Source: Dromaius novaehollandiae (lineage: Eukaryota > Chordata > Aves > Casuariiformes > Dromaiidae). Taken from it: DNA of 64,000 nucleotides. The notes beneath the pieces were generated by a model, which ran no database searches, was not told where the DNA came from, and saw only the letters and a list, made by a program, of their open reading frames with translations. Position numbers and translations under genes: made by a program. The stretch is from positions 10,169,404-10,233,403 of the forward strand of contig NC_088103.1 of assembly GCF_036370855.1 (NCBI RefSeq). Direction: 5' to 3'. Below are positions 38,882 to 51,012 of this stretch, piece after piece; positions within the stretch are counted from its first letter, which is position 1; every line of letters begins with the position of its first letter.

Positions 38882-40826
38882 GCGGAGGGAAGGGATGCCG
38901 AGGAGCGGAAGATGCCTCCCAGATAGCCCAGGCCACGGGGCGCCGGGAGGGGAGCGCCTCTGAGGAGCGCGGGGACTTCGCGGGACACGAAAGCCTTGGC
39001 CGCCTCCGCCTCTCCCCATGGAAAGGAGAGATTTCCGGGACATGTCGCACTGCCTGAAAATGAGGAGCAAGTACGCCGTTCTGCTGGTGTTCGTCGTAGG
39101 GCTCGTCATCATCGAGAAGGAGAACAACTTCATCTCGAGGTAGGACGAGGGGAGGGCAAGTCCTCGCTGCGTCGGGAGGGCTCGGCCTCACGGGACGCCC
39201 CAGCCACCCTGCCTCTGCCCCTTTCTCTTGGGCTGCCAGCCGCGCCGCGGTTCGGTCCCTGTCCCCACGCGTGAAGGCTGCCAAAGCCTGCGGTTAGGCG
39301 GGGCTTAACGCCGCCTTGCTCCCTCGGTGCTACGGGGAGGGCTGAGCCGCAGCCGCTGCGGAGGGTGCCCCCGGGGCACGTTGCGGTCCCCTCTTCTCCA
39401 GCCGCTTGGGGCCCCGCGGTGCAGGGTTTCGCCTTCGCCACGGGCTCTTCCTCCTCCTCGCTGCCCCAGCCGCCAAGAGCGCGCGCCCCTCGCCCCACTG
39501 CGTCCCCGAAACCCCGGGCGGAGGGAGCGGGCGGCGCGGCACCCCCGGGCCCTCGCCCAGGCTCTGCTCGTGGCCCGCAGGGTGTCGGACAAGCTGAAGC
39601 AGTCGCCGGCGGAGGCCAACGGCACGGACGCCAGCCTGGCGCCGGCCGAGAACGGCTCCCTCGAGTCGCTGCGCCAGCTGGACGCCGCCTTCTCGCGGCT
39701 CCGGACCCGCCTGCGCAACGTCACCCTGGAGCTGGGCGGCGGCCGGGAGCCGGCGGAGACCCCCGGCCCCGGGCCCGGGCCCCGGCGGCACGTGCTGCTG
39801 ATGGCCACCACCCGCACGGGCTCCTCCTTCGTCGGGGAGTTCTTCAACCAGCAGGGCAACATCTTCTACCTCTTCGAGCCGCTGTGGCACATCGAGAGGA
39901 CGGTGACCTTCGAGCCGGGGGGGGCCAACGCCGTGGGCTCGGCCCTCGTCTACAGGGACGTGCTCAAGCAGCTCTTCCTCTGCGACCTCTACATCCTGGA
40001 GAGCTTCATCTCCCCGGTGCCCGAGGGCCACCTGACGCCCTTCATGTTCCGGCGGGGCTCCAGCCGCTCGCTCTGCGAGGAGCCCGTCTGCACGCCCTAC
40101 GTGAAGAAGGTCTTCGAGAAGTACCACTGCAAGAACCGCCGCTGCGGGCCCCTGAACGTGACGCTGGCGGCCGAGGCCTGCCGGCGCAAGGAGCACCTGG
40201 CGCTGAAGACGGTGCGCATCCGGCAGCTGGAGTTCCTGCAGCCGCTGGTGGAGGACCCGCGGCTGGACATGCGCATCATCCAGCTGGTGCGGGACCCGCG
40301 GGCCGTGCTGGCCTCCCGCATGGTGGCCTTCTCGGGCAAGTACGAGACCTGGAAGAGGTGGGCCTCGGAGGGGGCGGCCCCGCTGCACGAGGACGAGGTG
40401 CAGCGGCTGCGGGGCAACTGCGAGAGCATCCGCCTCTCGGCCGAGCTGGGGCTGCGGCGGCCGGCCTGGCTGCGGGGCCGCTACATGCTGGTGCGCTACG
40501 AGGACGTGGCCCGCTCGCCGCTGCAGAAGGCCCGGGAGATGTACCGCTTCGCCGGCATCCGCCTCACGCCCCAGGTGGAGGAGTGGATCGGGAAGAACAC
40601 GCAGGCGCCCCAGGACAGCAGCGGCATCTACTCCACGCAGAAGAACTCCTCGGAGCAGTTCGAGAAGTGGCGCTTCAGCATCCCCTTCAAGCTGGCGCAG
40701 GTGGTGCAGAACGCCTGCGCCCCGGCCATGCGCCTCTTCGGCTACAGGCTGGCCGGCAGCGCCGAGGCGCTCACGAACCGCTCGCTCAGTCTGCTGGAGG
40801 AGACGCCGCCCTCCTGGGTCACGTAG
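38882..40826 (+). CDS. CHST3: Carbohydrate (chondroitin 6-O) sulfotransferase 3, complete coding region
   Basis: This is a Golgi type II membrane enzyme that moves sulfate from PAPS to carbon 6 of N-acetylgalactosamine in chondroitin. It acts on cartilage and neural proteoglycans. Exon 2 (38882-39139) holds leader plus codons 1-40 from the ATG at 39018. A 441-base intron follows, and exon 3 (39581-40826) holds the rest, ending in TAG at 40824. The protein is 455 aa. Residues 1-18 are a short basic cytosolic tail, about 19-32 a membrane anchor, and 42-110 a variable stem with NGT, NGS and NVT sequons. The PAPS 5'-phosphosulfate loop TTRTGSS is at 117-123. The 3'-phosphate loop [10 protein letters not shown] is at 278-287. 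The C-terminus ends [11 protein letters not shown]. It is about 24 residues shorter than the 479-aa human protein because the Glu-rich stem insert is missing. Start choice: first ATG in frame with the anchor, G at +4, exon border identical in the family. Confidence 0.97.
38895..38963 (+). CDS. Upstream ORF (22 codons) in the CHST3 leader
   Basis: The first ATG in exon 2 opens a 22-residue frame that stops at 38961-38963, 54 bases before the CHST3 ATG and in a different frame. The context of its ATG is AGGGATGC, with G at -3 when counted strictly. It can lower or regulate CHST3 translation if exon 2 is spliced as proposed. The peptide shows no recognised motif. Confidence 0.45.
   Translation: MPRSGRCLPDSPGHGAPGGERL
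38912..38926 (+). CDS. Second upstream ORF (4 codons) in the CHST3 leader
   Basis: A minimal ATG CCT CCC AGA TAG frame nested out of frame within the first upstream ORF. Together the two give the leader two out-of-frame starts before the main ATG. Confidence 0.4.
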   Translation: MPPR

Positions 40827-43800
40827 GCGCCCGCGCCCCGCCCCGCGGCCGACCCACCGAGCGAGCGACGGGCACGGGGGCCCCCGGCGGGTCCCCCCGA
40901 GGCGCCGGGTCCCCGCGGCACGCCCGGGCCGGCGGCCTCCGAAACGGGCTCCCCGGCTGGCCCGGGGCACCGCCGCGGCGGGGCCTCTGCACCAAAGACA
41001 GACTTTGGTCCCTAACCCCCCCGAGACGCCCCCTCGCCTGCCGAGGGGTCGGAAGTCGCCGGCGGCGGGGAGCCGGACGGAGCCTCCCGGGACGCGCTCG
41101 ACGGCGAGGCGGCCCCGCGGGGCGGGACACCCGCCTCCCGCAGCGATGCCTCCGCCCGACGGCGGTCGGGGCCACGGATCGTGTCCGGCTGGAGGAAGCG
41201 AGGAAGAGGAGGACGGAGGCGAGCGGAGGGTGACGATGCTGGGCACCTGCCCGCGTTACCCCTCTCGCCCCAGTCGGGGAGGACACAAAGACGAGACAAG
41301 CGCCCCAATAAGTAAAACCCAACCAAAGCCCACACGCAGCGGCTGCCCGGGGCCCTTTCCCCGGCCGGGGCAGCGGGAACGCCGCTCGAGGCCGCTGCCG
41401 CCGTTTTGTGCCTTTCGGGGGTCGGGCCGGGCTGCGCGCCGCGGTGGGTCCGGCGGCAGGCAGCGGCTTTGGTGCTACGGCCGCGATGCCGCTGCGGGAA
41501 CGGCGGAGCCAGACCGGACGCGCTCCCGGGGAGGGTCTGAAATAGCCACGCGGACGTTTCTTAGCGGCAAGCTCGGCCACCCCACCCAGCCGTCCCCTTC
41601 CAAGACCTGAATTCTGGGCCTGCACACCAGGCTAGATGGTACCGTTTCCTTTTTTTCAAGAGCCGGTTATTGCTGAGAGAAGCGCAGAAGGAGCAGCAAA
41701 GCACTCGCATCCTCCAAAGAGGGGATTTAGGGGGAGGTTTTTGCAGCCTGGAAGGGGAGCTGCTCGTGAAAACCATGCTGTGCCCTCTGAATTTTGAATC
41801 ATTGCACCCCACGGCCTCTGGGATTTTTGAATCTGAGCATTTTTCATCTCTTCAGTGTTTAATGTTATCTTACAGCCGTCCCCATTTGCATTCCAGGTCT
41901 ATGAGACTGGGTAGCCCCGTGCAGGAAAGCCTCCTTATTTAGAAAGGAAATCGAGTGCATACTTAATTTTTGGACAGAATCGAAACACGTGCTCAAATAC
42001 TTTCCCAAATCAGGCCATAAATGCAGATACTGCAACCTTGAGATGGCAGGGAGGAAAATAAATCAGAAAACCCTTTTTCCTCCGGACCCCAACACCGTGC
42101 CCGTCGCCTTTGCTGGCACGGATGTATTTGGCGTATGCGTCGAAGCCCTCCGGCGCTGCCCGACGGGGGATCCTCGCTCGCTCTGCCTTCCCGGGGTTTT
42201 CCCCTGCGGAAGGCGGCTGCCACGAAAGGGAAGTCTGTCTTAGTGCAGGGAAAAAAAGGCAGCTTCATACCCAAGCACAGCCACATTCAGGCGCCAAGAC
42301 CTGCGCTGCCCCAGGCAGGGGAGCTTTCCTGAGCTGGCCTTAACACACAAGGACCCCAACCCAGAAGGTCCCGGTGGTTTAATGCCGTCCCCAGCACCAG
42401 ACTGGGAGCCGTCCTGCAACCGCGCTGGGGTTGTGCTGCCCGCAGAGCCCAGCTGGCCCTTTGGCAGCAATGAAATGAGGTGCTTTCCTGGTGCTTTTCA
42501 AAGTTGGTTTGGGTTTTTTTTTTCCTCCTTGTAAGGAAGACACTGCCAGCACCTGCCCTGCGCAAAATCCTTTGGAGAGTGGAGGCTTTAATAGTGGCAA
42601 CTGCAAGGCAGATTGATTTGTTCTATGAAAAAGAGGGGAAATGCATCAGGAGTCAGAGCTAGGCCCAAAAAATCAGCCCAGCAAAGAAACAGAGCAGAGA
42701 GACACTTAGAGCAGAGGTGGTGGGATTTTGAGTTCCAAAAAATAATAAAAAAAAAAAAAAAAAGGAAAATATGTTGCGACATCCTAAGAATTGGCACAGG
42801 GAGCTGCTCCAGCCCCGCGTCCCTCCGGCCAGCAGCAAAACCCAGCAAACCCCGTGCAAGAGGAGGGCACTGAGGGCCGGCGCGGCGGCACGAGGGAGGC
42901 ATCCAGCGGTTATTCGTGCAAGTTTGGGGGGGGGGGTTCCCCCCAACCCAAGGCTGAGCCGGCCAAGGAGGCCAAATGCCTTCGCCTTGGTGTATCGTGC
43001 GTGGCTGCAGCGGGCTGGGAAAGCTCCCCCGGCCCCGCGCGGGGTGCTGCTCTCTGCCGCCCAGCGTGGGCGAGCGAATGTGAACCTTGTCGGAAGATGG
43101 TTTACTTATTTAATTAAAAAGACAGACAGACTGCGACGGAGCAGGATCCCGAGCATCTCCTGTCTCTTTGCTGTCCGTTCCCGCGGGGAGGCATCCCGCG
43201 GTCCCTGCCCTGTGCCGCACGCCAGCCGGGCACGGTGGGAGCTGGCCCCTCTCCATGCCCCCGAGCCCGGGACCTGCTGAGGTGCCTCCCAGGCAGCCCC
43301 GTAAATCCTCGCCCCCGACGCTGGCTTGCGATTTATCCCTGAGGTTTGGTAAAGCGGCAGAGCGGGTTTGGGTCTTTGCCACGCCGCGCAATAGCCTGGG
43401 GCTGAACCGTCCCCTCCGGTGAGCAGTTAGGGAACTGAATCCCTATTTTTAGTGCACTTTGCAGTATGCGCCTTTGCTCCCAGCCTGTGTACTTTGGGCT
43501 ACGCTGGCCATCAAGGAGCCAAGCCACACACTCCGGTCTGCGCTGCCCTTGCTGTTGAACCCGTGCAACAAGCTTCATGGGGTTTTGGAGCAGAGTCACT
43601 TAACAGACCTTGGTGCGAGAGGCACATTTTAACAGCACGCAGGAGCAGGCAGACCACCGCGTCCTAGCAGCGATCGCTGCTCTCGGCAGAAGGGACCGAG
43701 CTGTCATTTCGGATCTGACCGCAGCCGGCAGAGAGGAGGGACGGTTCCCGTGCTCCTCAGCAGTGGGCCGGGCCGACGAGCCAGCGCCTTCCATCAGCGC

Positions 43801-44230
43801 CAACGTCATCCCTAATTACGCGACTAATTGTCATTATTTTGCCGAGCCCCAGCAGCAGACAATAAACCCAGCCGGTTTCTCCAATACAATCACCTTAACA
43901 TTATCCTGCGTTGCTTAAGCCTCATTGAGGCCAATTAAACATAACAATCGTCCTCGCAGAAGGCAGCCAAAAGCGGCTTCTTTGCAGGGGAAACACAATG
44001 GCGTTTCCAAGGCCCCTGCTACTTACGGAGCTAAAAGCAAACAAAGCCCGTCGGGAGCAAAACCCACATGGGTGCAAGGGGAGAGGCCTGACACCGAGGC
44101 ACCTCAGACGAAAAATCCCCGGTCTGGAGGTTCAGCTTGCGCGTGGCTCCGCCTGCCCCGCGTCAGGAGAGGTGGGGGGAAGGAAAAAATAAATAAAATA
44201 GAATTTTTGGAAAACAATAAAATAATGCAA
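40827..44230 (+). other. CHST3: Probable CHST3 3' UTR and downstream sequence
   Basis: No gene is seen after the CHST3 stop. Mammalian CHST3 has a 3' UTR of several kb, so much of this is likely transcribed. AATAAA hexamers occur at 42057-42062, at 42744-42749 (beside a poly(A) run to about 42763), at 43861 and in 44188-44222. I cannot tell which is used. The GC content falls from the stop codon onward. The homeodomain/SOX-like motif block at 43805-43945 lies here. Confidence 0.4.
43805..43945. promoter_or_regulatory. Candidate enhancer: homeodomain and SOX-like motif cluster
   Basis: An AT-rich island in GC-rich surroundings contains CTAATTA (43812), CTAATTG (43824), TCATTA (43831), CAATTAA (43932) and several ACAAT or ATTGT words (43827, 43859, 43886, 43944). 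The density of TAAT cores and SOX-type half sites in 140 bases looks like a developmental enhancer. CHST3 acts in cartilage, where SOX9 is the master factor. Motif content alone is weak evidence. Confidence 0.35.
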
Positions 44231-45434
44231 ACAGAAGCGTGCTGGCTCCACACAGCTGCCCTGTACCTGCGCAGGCAGCAAGCAGCCAGGACCGGGCTCG
44301 AGCAGCGCCGGCCCCAGCAACGAGCCGCGGCTCGAGCGAGACGGGGAAGTTTACAGAGCGCGTTTCCGCGCGGCGAGCGGGAGGACAGAGGCGGCATTGA
44401 GCAGCGCAGGGCCGGCGGTGGGAGCGCTCGCCGATGGCGCGGCTCCGCGGGCCGTGCTCCCGGGCTCCCCCGCTCCCTGCCTTCCAGGCACGGCCCCCTC
44501 GCGCGCCGGGAGCATCTGCTCTCCATGTGCCAGCGGCTCTGACGCATCCAAGCTGCTCGGCTCCGGCTGGCTCGGGAGAGGGCATGAAAACGGGCTTTTC
44601 TCTCTGTTTATAAGAGTGCGCAAGCTGCGGCAATGCCTTTGGGGAGGTTTCCCTCTCCGGGGTCCTCCTGTGCTCCTGATGGTGAGCATATGCCCGTTTT
44701 AGCACGTCCCCGGTGCCTCCCGCGCCTCGCCTTGCCCGCGCAGCCCCCCAGCCCGCTGCACTAACGAGCAGCCCCGGCTCCCCGGTGAGTCGGGCTTTGC
44801 TCCCGAGCTGCCTGCCGGGAGGGCGGCGGGGTGGCCGAGTTCGGCTGGGTACCCCGCACATGCGCTCGGGGCTGGGGAAAAGCGGCGAGGCACGGCGCGG
44901 GAAGGCTCCTCGCGCAGCGCGGGGGAAGGCTGCCAAGTCCCGAGCAAGGATTACGGGAACTGGGCGATGCAAAGCAGAGCGCGCGGCCTGCAAGCAAACC
45001 AGAACGCAGCCCCGCCGGTGGAAACCCCAGCACAGTCGCTCCCATGACAGAGCAAATGTGGATTTAATTCCCCCATTGAGAAATGCCTAAGTGGCTCCCA
45101 GACAGCGCTGGCCGGTGCCTCCCCCTCCGCCGACGCGGCCTCGCGGGAAGCCGGGTCCCCAGGGACGTCAGCACAGCGCAGGGACCGCGAGCATGGCTTT
45201 TTCCCACGCCGCGCTGTCGCTGCGTGCATCCAGCTGTCGCAACCCAGCAGTGGGATTTCGGAGGGCTACAAAGACCGACGAACCTCCCGGCAGCCCCAGC
45301 CCCTTCCCTGCCGCTGCGCGTGGGGGTATCTCAGGGCACGGGCTCCAGACGGGGCAAAACAGGGCCCGGGGAAAAGAGGGAGAGGACAGACAAATGAAAG
45401 GAAATGCAAAGCAAGCAGTTACGGATGGATGAAC

Positions 45435-45575
45435 TGTGCTGATTTAGGGCCGGAAAGGACGGCTGCAACCACCCGTTCTCACCCACGTCGTCACTCTGCC
45501 GCATAACCTCCTCCCTTGCTGGATCCCGCCTGTAATTTCTAGCTAAGCAAGAGCGTTTCCTTCAACAGCCTCTAG
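45435..45575 (+). mobile_element. Ancient CR1-type LINE 3'-end fragment
   Basis: The sequence GATTTAGGGCCGGAAAGGAC, then a GCATAACCTCC stretch, then TGTAATTTCTAGCTAAGCAAGAGCG, follows the order of conserved blocks in old sauropsid CR1 3' ends: a GGCCAGAAGGGACC block, a CTGCATAACAC block and a TAATTTCTGGTTGAGCTAGAGC-like block. It is heavily diverged, with short indels, and no reverse-transcriptase frame remains. Confidence 0.5.
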
Positions 45576-48500
45576 CTTTGGTTGGAAAACATGACAAGTG
45601 ACAGAAGATTTACTCTCACCCCCTGTAAATTTTCACAGTGGCTTATTGCAGTCGCGTATAATATATTTCCCGGCGGAGCTTGCTGTGGTGCCCAGCACCT
45701 CGACGAAGCCGTGCTGCAGGGCGCGGGGGGATGCTCAGCTGCCCTCATCCCCAGACGCCCTCCGGTTAAGCGCTGCTCGGCACCTTCAGCAATGGCAGCC
45801 ACGCTCTGTCCCCAGTGCTCCAAGGAAAGCAAATCACAGCTACGTGGGGACAGGCATGAACTGAAAGAAGTATCTAAAGCAGACGGAGCTGGACGCAAAC
45901 AGAGAGCTGCTGGGCTCTTCAGGGCCGACGCCACCTCCTCGGACCAGCAAGGATCGCTGGCACCGCTGCCTGAGCCGTGCTGCGCTGGCTGTGGCCAGGC
46001 CCCCTCGGAAAGGGCTTTTGCAGCCGGTTCCTCGGCTACGACACTGGGTTGAGAGGCTCAGCGAGCAGCACGAGGCCCCTGACAAAATGCCAGCAGCCCC
46101 GGCCCCCCACCACGCGAGGATCTGCTGAAGATGCAGAAGTTACCCTAGGCCCGTAATAGGGCCAGGTAGGCTTAGCCGGTGCTAAGGCATCACCTGCCTA
46201 ATCTCTTAGGCCAAATCCTGGCTCATAATGTGCTCCAGAAGCACAAGTAATCCTGAAGCCGTGCTAAATGCAGCTGAGGTCTGCTCTCAGCAAGGCAGCA
46301 CATGCAGCTGGCCGAGACACCTTGCATGAAAGGAGCAAACAGCCGTTTAACCATCAGTCCTTCATTTTCAGGGGACTCTCCACCAAGGTCCCAGCATTAC
46401 CCAGGCACAAATGGCCCATCAGGTGTCTCCTGTTTCCTGCACACATGCAGGACGCACATCCCAGCATTTCAGGTAAGGCGTACACCATCCTTGAAAACAC
46501 TTATGTCTAATGAAGGTGCCTCTAATTGAAAGCGGGACCTCTGAGCAGGCTGGACCACAGGAGATGTTTAAGCAGGCACATGCTTTTCTTTGAATGTCAT
46601 GAAAAGAGACTATCTTCTCCAGCCCCAGAGACACATTTCACGCTCTCTCTGGGTACCTCTCGCTGGCTGCAGCCATGCATCTCTCCAGCCCAGGGGCTCC
46701 CCTGTTTCCCCAGCCCAGCACTACGCCTGCTTGCGGCTTGGCACCGGGTTATACGGCCAGGACCAGCAGTGCTCGTAGGGCTGGGGAGCCCCCTCTAACC
46801 CTTGAAAGTGGTCACCCAGGCTGCTGGCATCACACCTGCCATCACCCTTATTAGTAAGCCGCAATACATTAACAAGACTGCAAGCTGAGCAAAGCCAAAC
46901 CGTACCAACAAAACCACAAGGAAACGCAATGAGGCCACAGCACCCCAAACCCACCTCTGGTCCAGGTCCCACAGATGCCCACTCACACAGCACAGTGAGG
47001 GCACCTCCTGCCCCAGCCACTGCCAGGCCCCACTGCAGCTCCTTCTCCAGAGGACAAAAAGCATAGATTTGGGAAAACAACCATGACTTGAGAAAACCAC
47101 AGCTACAGGCAACACCTGAAGGCAAGGGCACAGCTGACAGCAAGCACACCTGAGGGGACCGCTCCGTTCAGGCACACTTCACCGCAGATAGAGAGGCACC
47201 TTCTTACCCCTTCCTCCCGAGAAACGCTAACCTGTGGCAACAAGACCTCCCCCAAGGCCCAGGCTTACCTTAAAACAAGCTCCCACTGCAACCCCACACT
47301 CCTCAGACCTGAGGGTGCTCCCTCCCCTTTTGTAACCTCTCCCAAGCACCTCAGTGCCTGCAGCTGTGCTCCCGCTGCTGTCACTGGCTCAGAGGTGCTG
47401 TGAGGCCCGGCGCAGGCCCTTCCTTCCAGGGCTATGTTTTGGGGGAAATTAGGGTGGGTTCTGGCGATGCTCACGGTCACCAGCGAGACACTTTCTGCAA
47501 GTTAGCCTAGAGCAGCGGGGGACACGCAGCCCACCCGGCTGTGCCGTAGCAGGGGCGGTCAGGCAGCCCGCACGCCTGGGCATCGGCTGATGCCTGCTTC
47601 TTCTCCCTGGGGTTACTTTGGGTGGCAGGAGATGATGTAGTATCAGCAATAGCTTTAATAAGTTACGTATATACTGATCACAGCCTAAATGGGATCTCTC
47701 TAGTTAATGTTTTCCTCCGCCGGTCTAATCCAGACTTGACTTTGGACCAGCAGGTACAGCCTGCTGTTTTCCTGCCTCTCCGTCGGAGGCACTCGGGGCT
47801 TGTTTGGAGCTGCGCTGGCGTGGCGGGGCTTGCCGCGGAGGGACAACTCTTGTTTGGGTTGGAGCCGACCACCGGCATCGGAAGGAGGCTCCAGAAATCA
47901 CTCACCTGTAGGAAAAATAGCAGCAGCCGTTTCAGCTTCTCCCACTGATGAAGCACATTAGCGTGACCCTGTAAACTGGGGGTATCAGCATTTTCTCTTC
48001 TTATTGTACCCTGCTCCAGTTTTCTCCCGGGCTTTAAAGGGCAGGGTGTGTTGGCGGTGGTGCCTGGGGCTCTGGGGAGCGATGGCACTAGCGGGACGGA
48101 CGTCAGCCCCAGGGCAGCCGGGTGCAGGCAAGGGGGCTGCAACGGGGCGCAGAGGGAACTGGGTGGTTTCGAAGTGAAAGGAAACAGGGTCAAAATGAAG
48201 AATGAAGCAATGACGAGTAAGCCAGGCTCCGTCGGGAAAGGTGTTCTGGAGAAAGTTAGCAGAGAGCAGTTAATGTTTGCTAGAAAGAGCTATGTTAGAA
48301 GTTATAGAAGTACAGAGGGCAAAACATCAGGAGGGGCTGGTACCTGTTGAGTAAAGGAGTGGTCTAGGCAGATAAGCCTCTGAGATATCACCTTAGATGA
48401 TTGTGCGCTTAAGCTCAGGACAAAAAGCTCATAGGGAGGAGAGAAGCCTTGTCTGGCGGGCAGCGAATGCAGGTCTAAGAGCCCCGGCTGACTCCGTCCT

Positions 48501-51000
48501 GCGGGTACCGGCTTGCTGACAGTGCTACAACACAGGCAAGGCTGGAGGTGGGGGTCCATCAGAAACAGGATCTCTAAAAACACGGACAAGTCTGTAAGTC
48601 CAGCCACAGCCCCCCGTGCAGGTGGCTAAGAAACCCGAGCAATTCGGAGTTGTTTAATCTGTGGCCATGCCCGTCTGAGACAGCCAAGTGTCACCAGTAA
48701 CCAGCCCAGCAGACGTTTGCTGGGCCACGAAGTCAAACCAACAGACCAGTCCACGTAAGCGAGGCTTGTCCCAAACACAGGAAATCCCTGCTGCTCTGCC
48801 GGCTGTCCTCACCCACCATCCCCTTCTCTTGCTCGAGCTCGGTTTAAGGGGATTGGAAGAGCTAATCCCCGTGTCCCCTCGCTACACTATCAGATGGGAT
48901 TTCTGCACTGGGTCTGAGAAGGAAACCTGTGGCCCAAGCGATCCCGTGCACGCACACAACCCAGCCGGCTTCTGCTGGGGGCCCGAGTCCAGCGTCCCTG
49001 CCCTGCTCCGCTGCCACAGGACACACGATGCTCGTGCATACGGTGCGACAAGGTGGAAAAAGGCTGGCACAGCTCCAGTTCCTCCCCCGTGCCCAGGAGG
49101 CAAGTGCAGGCCTAGCTGGGGCGATGCGTTTCCTCGTGCCCCTGTTCTGCCCTCGCTCCGCTCCCGGGACGCGGCTGGAGCTAGATTTTCAGTACGTCAG
49201 AGAGGCCCAGGGAGCACGCGGGACGGCAAGGGCAGTTCGGGCCTCCGGGGCACCGGGAGGGCAGCGAGGGTTGCTGTGTTCGGGCCGTTCCTGTACGGAG
49301 CTGGTGCATTTATACGGTTGCTCCACCTGAACGCTGGCTTTCTCCTCGGTCAGAGCTTGGACCTGCAGGCCAGTGAGGGACCAGGGGCTGCAGCACACAC
49401 AGATATTTCAGAATTAAATGACAGCCTTGTTTTCTGTTGTTTTTTTTAAGAGATGGCATGCCTGACCAGACCACACTTTTTTGGTCCACGTCCCATATTT
49501 ATCCTGTAATTACACCTTCAAACAAAGGCTGCCTGTCTGTGAGATTGTTTTTTCAAGGACACAGTCTTATTATATGCTGTGCTTTCACTGTAATCAAATA
49601 CTGAGGGCTAAGCAGGGCGCTCGCACAATTTGGGGTGAAAGCTCTTCTTTCTTGGAACCTGCCCCGTGGGCAAAGGCAAAGGCAGGGCTTGCCCAGACCC
49701 TCTGCCCTCCTCTATCACTATTCCTCAGGAAAACCCAGCTAGCGACATCCTTTCTGCTTCTCTACCACCCCATGAGCATTAACGCCCAGTCCTTTTTCCT
49801 GCGCTGTCTCAGTTTTGGCCGTAAGGAAAAGGTGTCACCTAACCGCCGTGCCGCCTGCAGCAGGGCATCACCGGAGACCTCTCTGCAACCCCTACAGCAA
49901 ACTGGCTGATCTGGACAAAGCTGATTGAGATCCTCTTTGCACCTGCTTGGATCGCAGCACAAGAAGTGACTAATTCCTACAAAACAGCGTTTCCATGAAA
50001 TTACTGGTAGCCACCACGTGTTCGGTTTTGGGGGGTGGGGGTGGGGGCGAAGATTTATGCCTTTCGGAGGACCAAAGGCAGCTGCCGAAGCTGTGCGGCC
50101 GAGGCATTTTGAGGAGGGGTTTCCCCCAAGGAAGACGAGCGCCCTGGCTCTGCCCAGGCTCACCCTGTGCCTGGGGGCTGCCGGCGCCCGAGGCCGCACC
50201 GAGCCCGGGCTGGGGCACCCGCGCCGCAGCAGGTAGCCGCGCCCGGGGTGGGCCTGGCGCCTGCCTCAGGCAAGCGTCGTGGCTGCTGGGTGGGTGATGG
50301 CCGGTGAGACAAGCCTGCCGCCTGGGAAACCCCTCGCACTCGCGGCAGTAGGCGAGGCGGGAATCCAGCTGTTTCCCTCGCCGGAAAAGAGGAGTGGGAG
50401 CTCTCAGGACAGCTCTGTCCGCTGGCCGGTGGCGCGCGGGGGGAGAGGGGCCCCGGCGCTGCGGAAAGCGGGGCCCGGCAGGGCTCCGGGCGGGCGGAAG
50501 AGCCCGGGGCGTCGTGAGGGCCCTTCTGTCCGGGCCGGGTGGGCCTGCGGCAGCCCCCTCCCTGAAGCCACCCCTCCGCACAAAGCCCGCTTCATACCAG
50601 GGAACAAGGAGAATAGTCTTGTGGTGACGGCCGAGGACAGGCCGGACCCCCTGGTACCGGCCGCCCGGGGCCGCTTCCTCACCGCTCGCTAGATACAAAG
50701 ATTGGTTCAATCGCAGAGGCGGACGCGTTTCGCCTTCGGGTTTTTCCTGAATCCCTTTCCCAGTGGGATCTGCAACCGATTTATGAGCTGGCGCATACAC
50801 AGGCACTGTCTATAAATACACGTGACCAGTTTATCCAGCCTGACAAAAATAAGGCGATTTTGGTGCTGAGGGCTGTGGTTCAGGGAAGCCTGCCAGGGGC
50901 TGCCGTTCTCTAGCTGATGTCACAGGAAAACTGGAAATGAAAAATGAGGTTTGTTGGGGAAAGAATAAATAAAAAAAAACTTTGTTGATTTTTGTTAAAA
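45576..51000. other. Intergenic, no gene seen
   Basis: Mixed-composition sequence between the CR1 fragment and the poly(A)-signal cluster at 51 kb. Long frames (for example 253 codons plus strand at 48688-49449, and 278 codons minus strand at 49970-50806) have low-complexity, mirror-frame character and no family resemblance. I found no chain of phase-compatible exons. Confidence 0.5.
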
Positions 51001-51006
51001 GTAAAT

Positions 51007-51012
51007 TTTATT
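51007..51012 (-). terminator. Candidate poly(A) signal for a minus-strand transcript
   Basis: On the minus strand the context GTAAATAAAATTTACTTTTAAC gives a canonical AATAAA followed by a T-rich stretch, as at vertebrate cleavage sites. It lies 1.74 kb downstream of the stop codon of the minus-strand exon candidate at 52756, which would make a plausible 3' UTR. Confidence 0.35.

Noticed and set aside
39330-41246. Antisense 638-codon and second-frame 622-codon ORFs over CHST3
   Set aside because: Shadows of the CHST3 coding exon, which matches the family over its full length.
46721-47175. 142- and 126-codon minus-strand frames
   Set aside because: No family resemblance and two frames equally open; no supporting splice structure.
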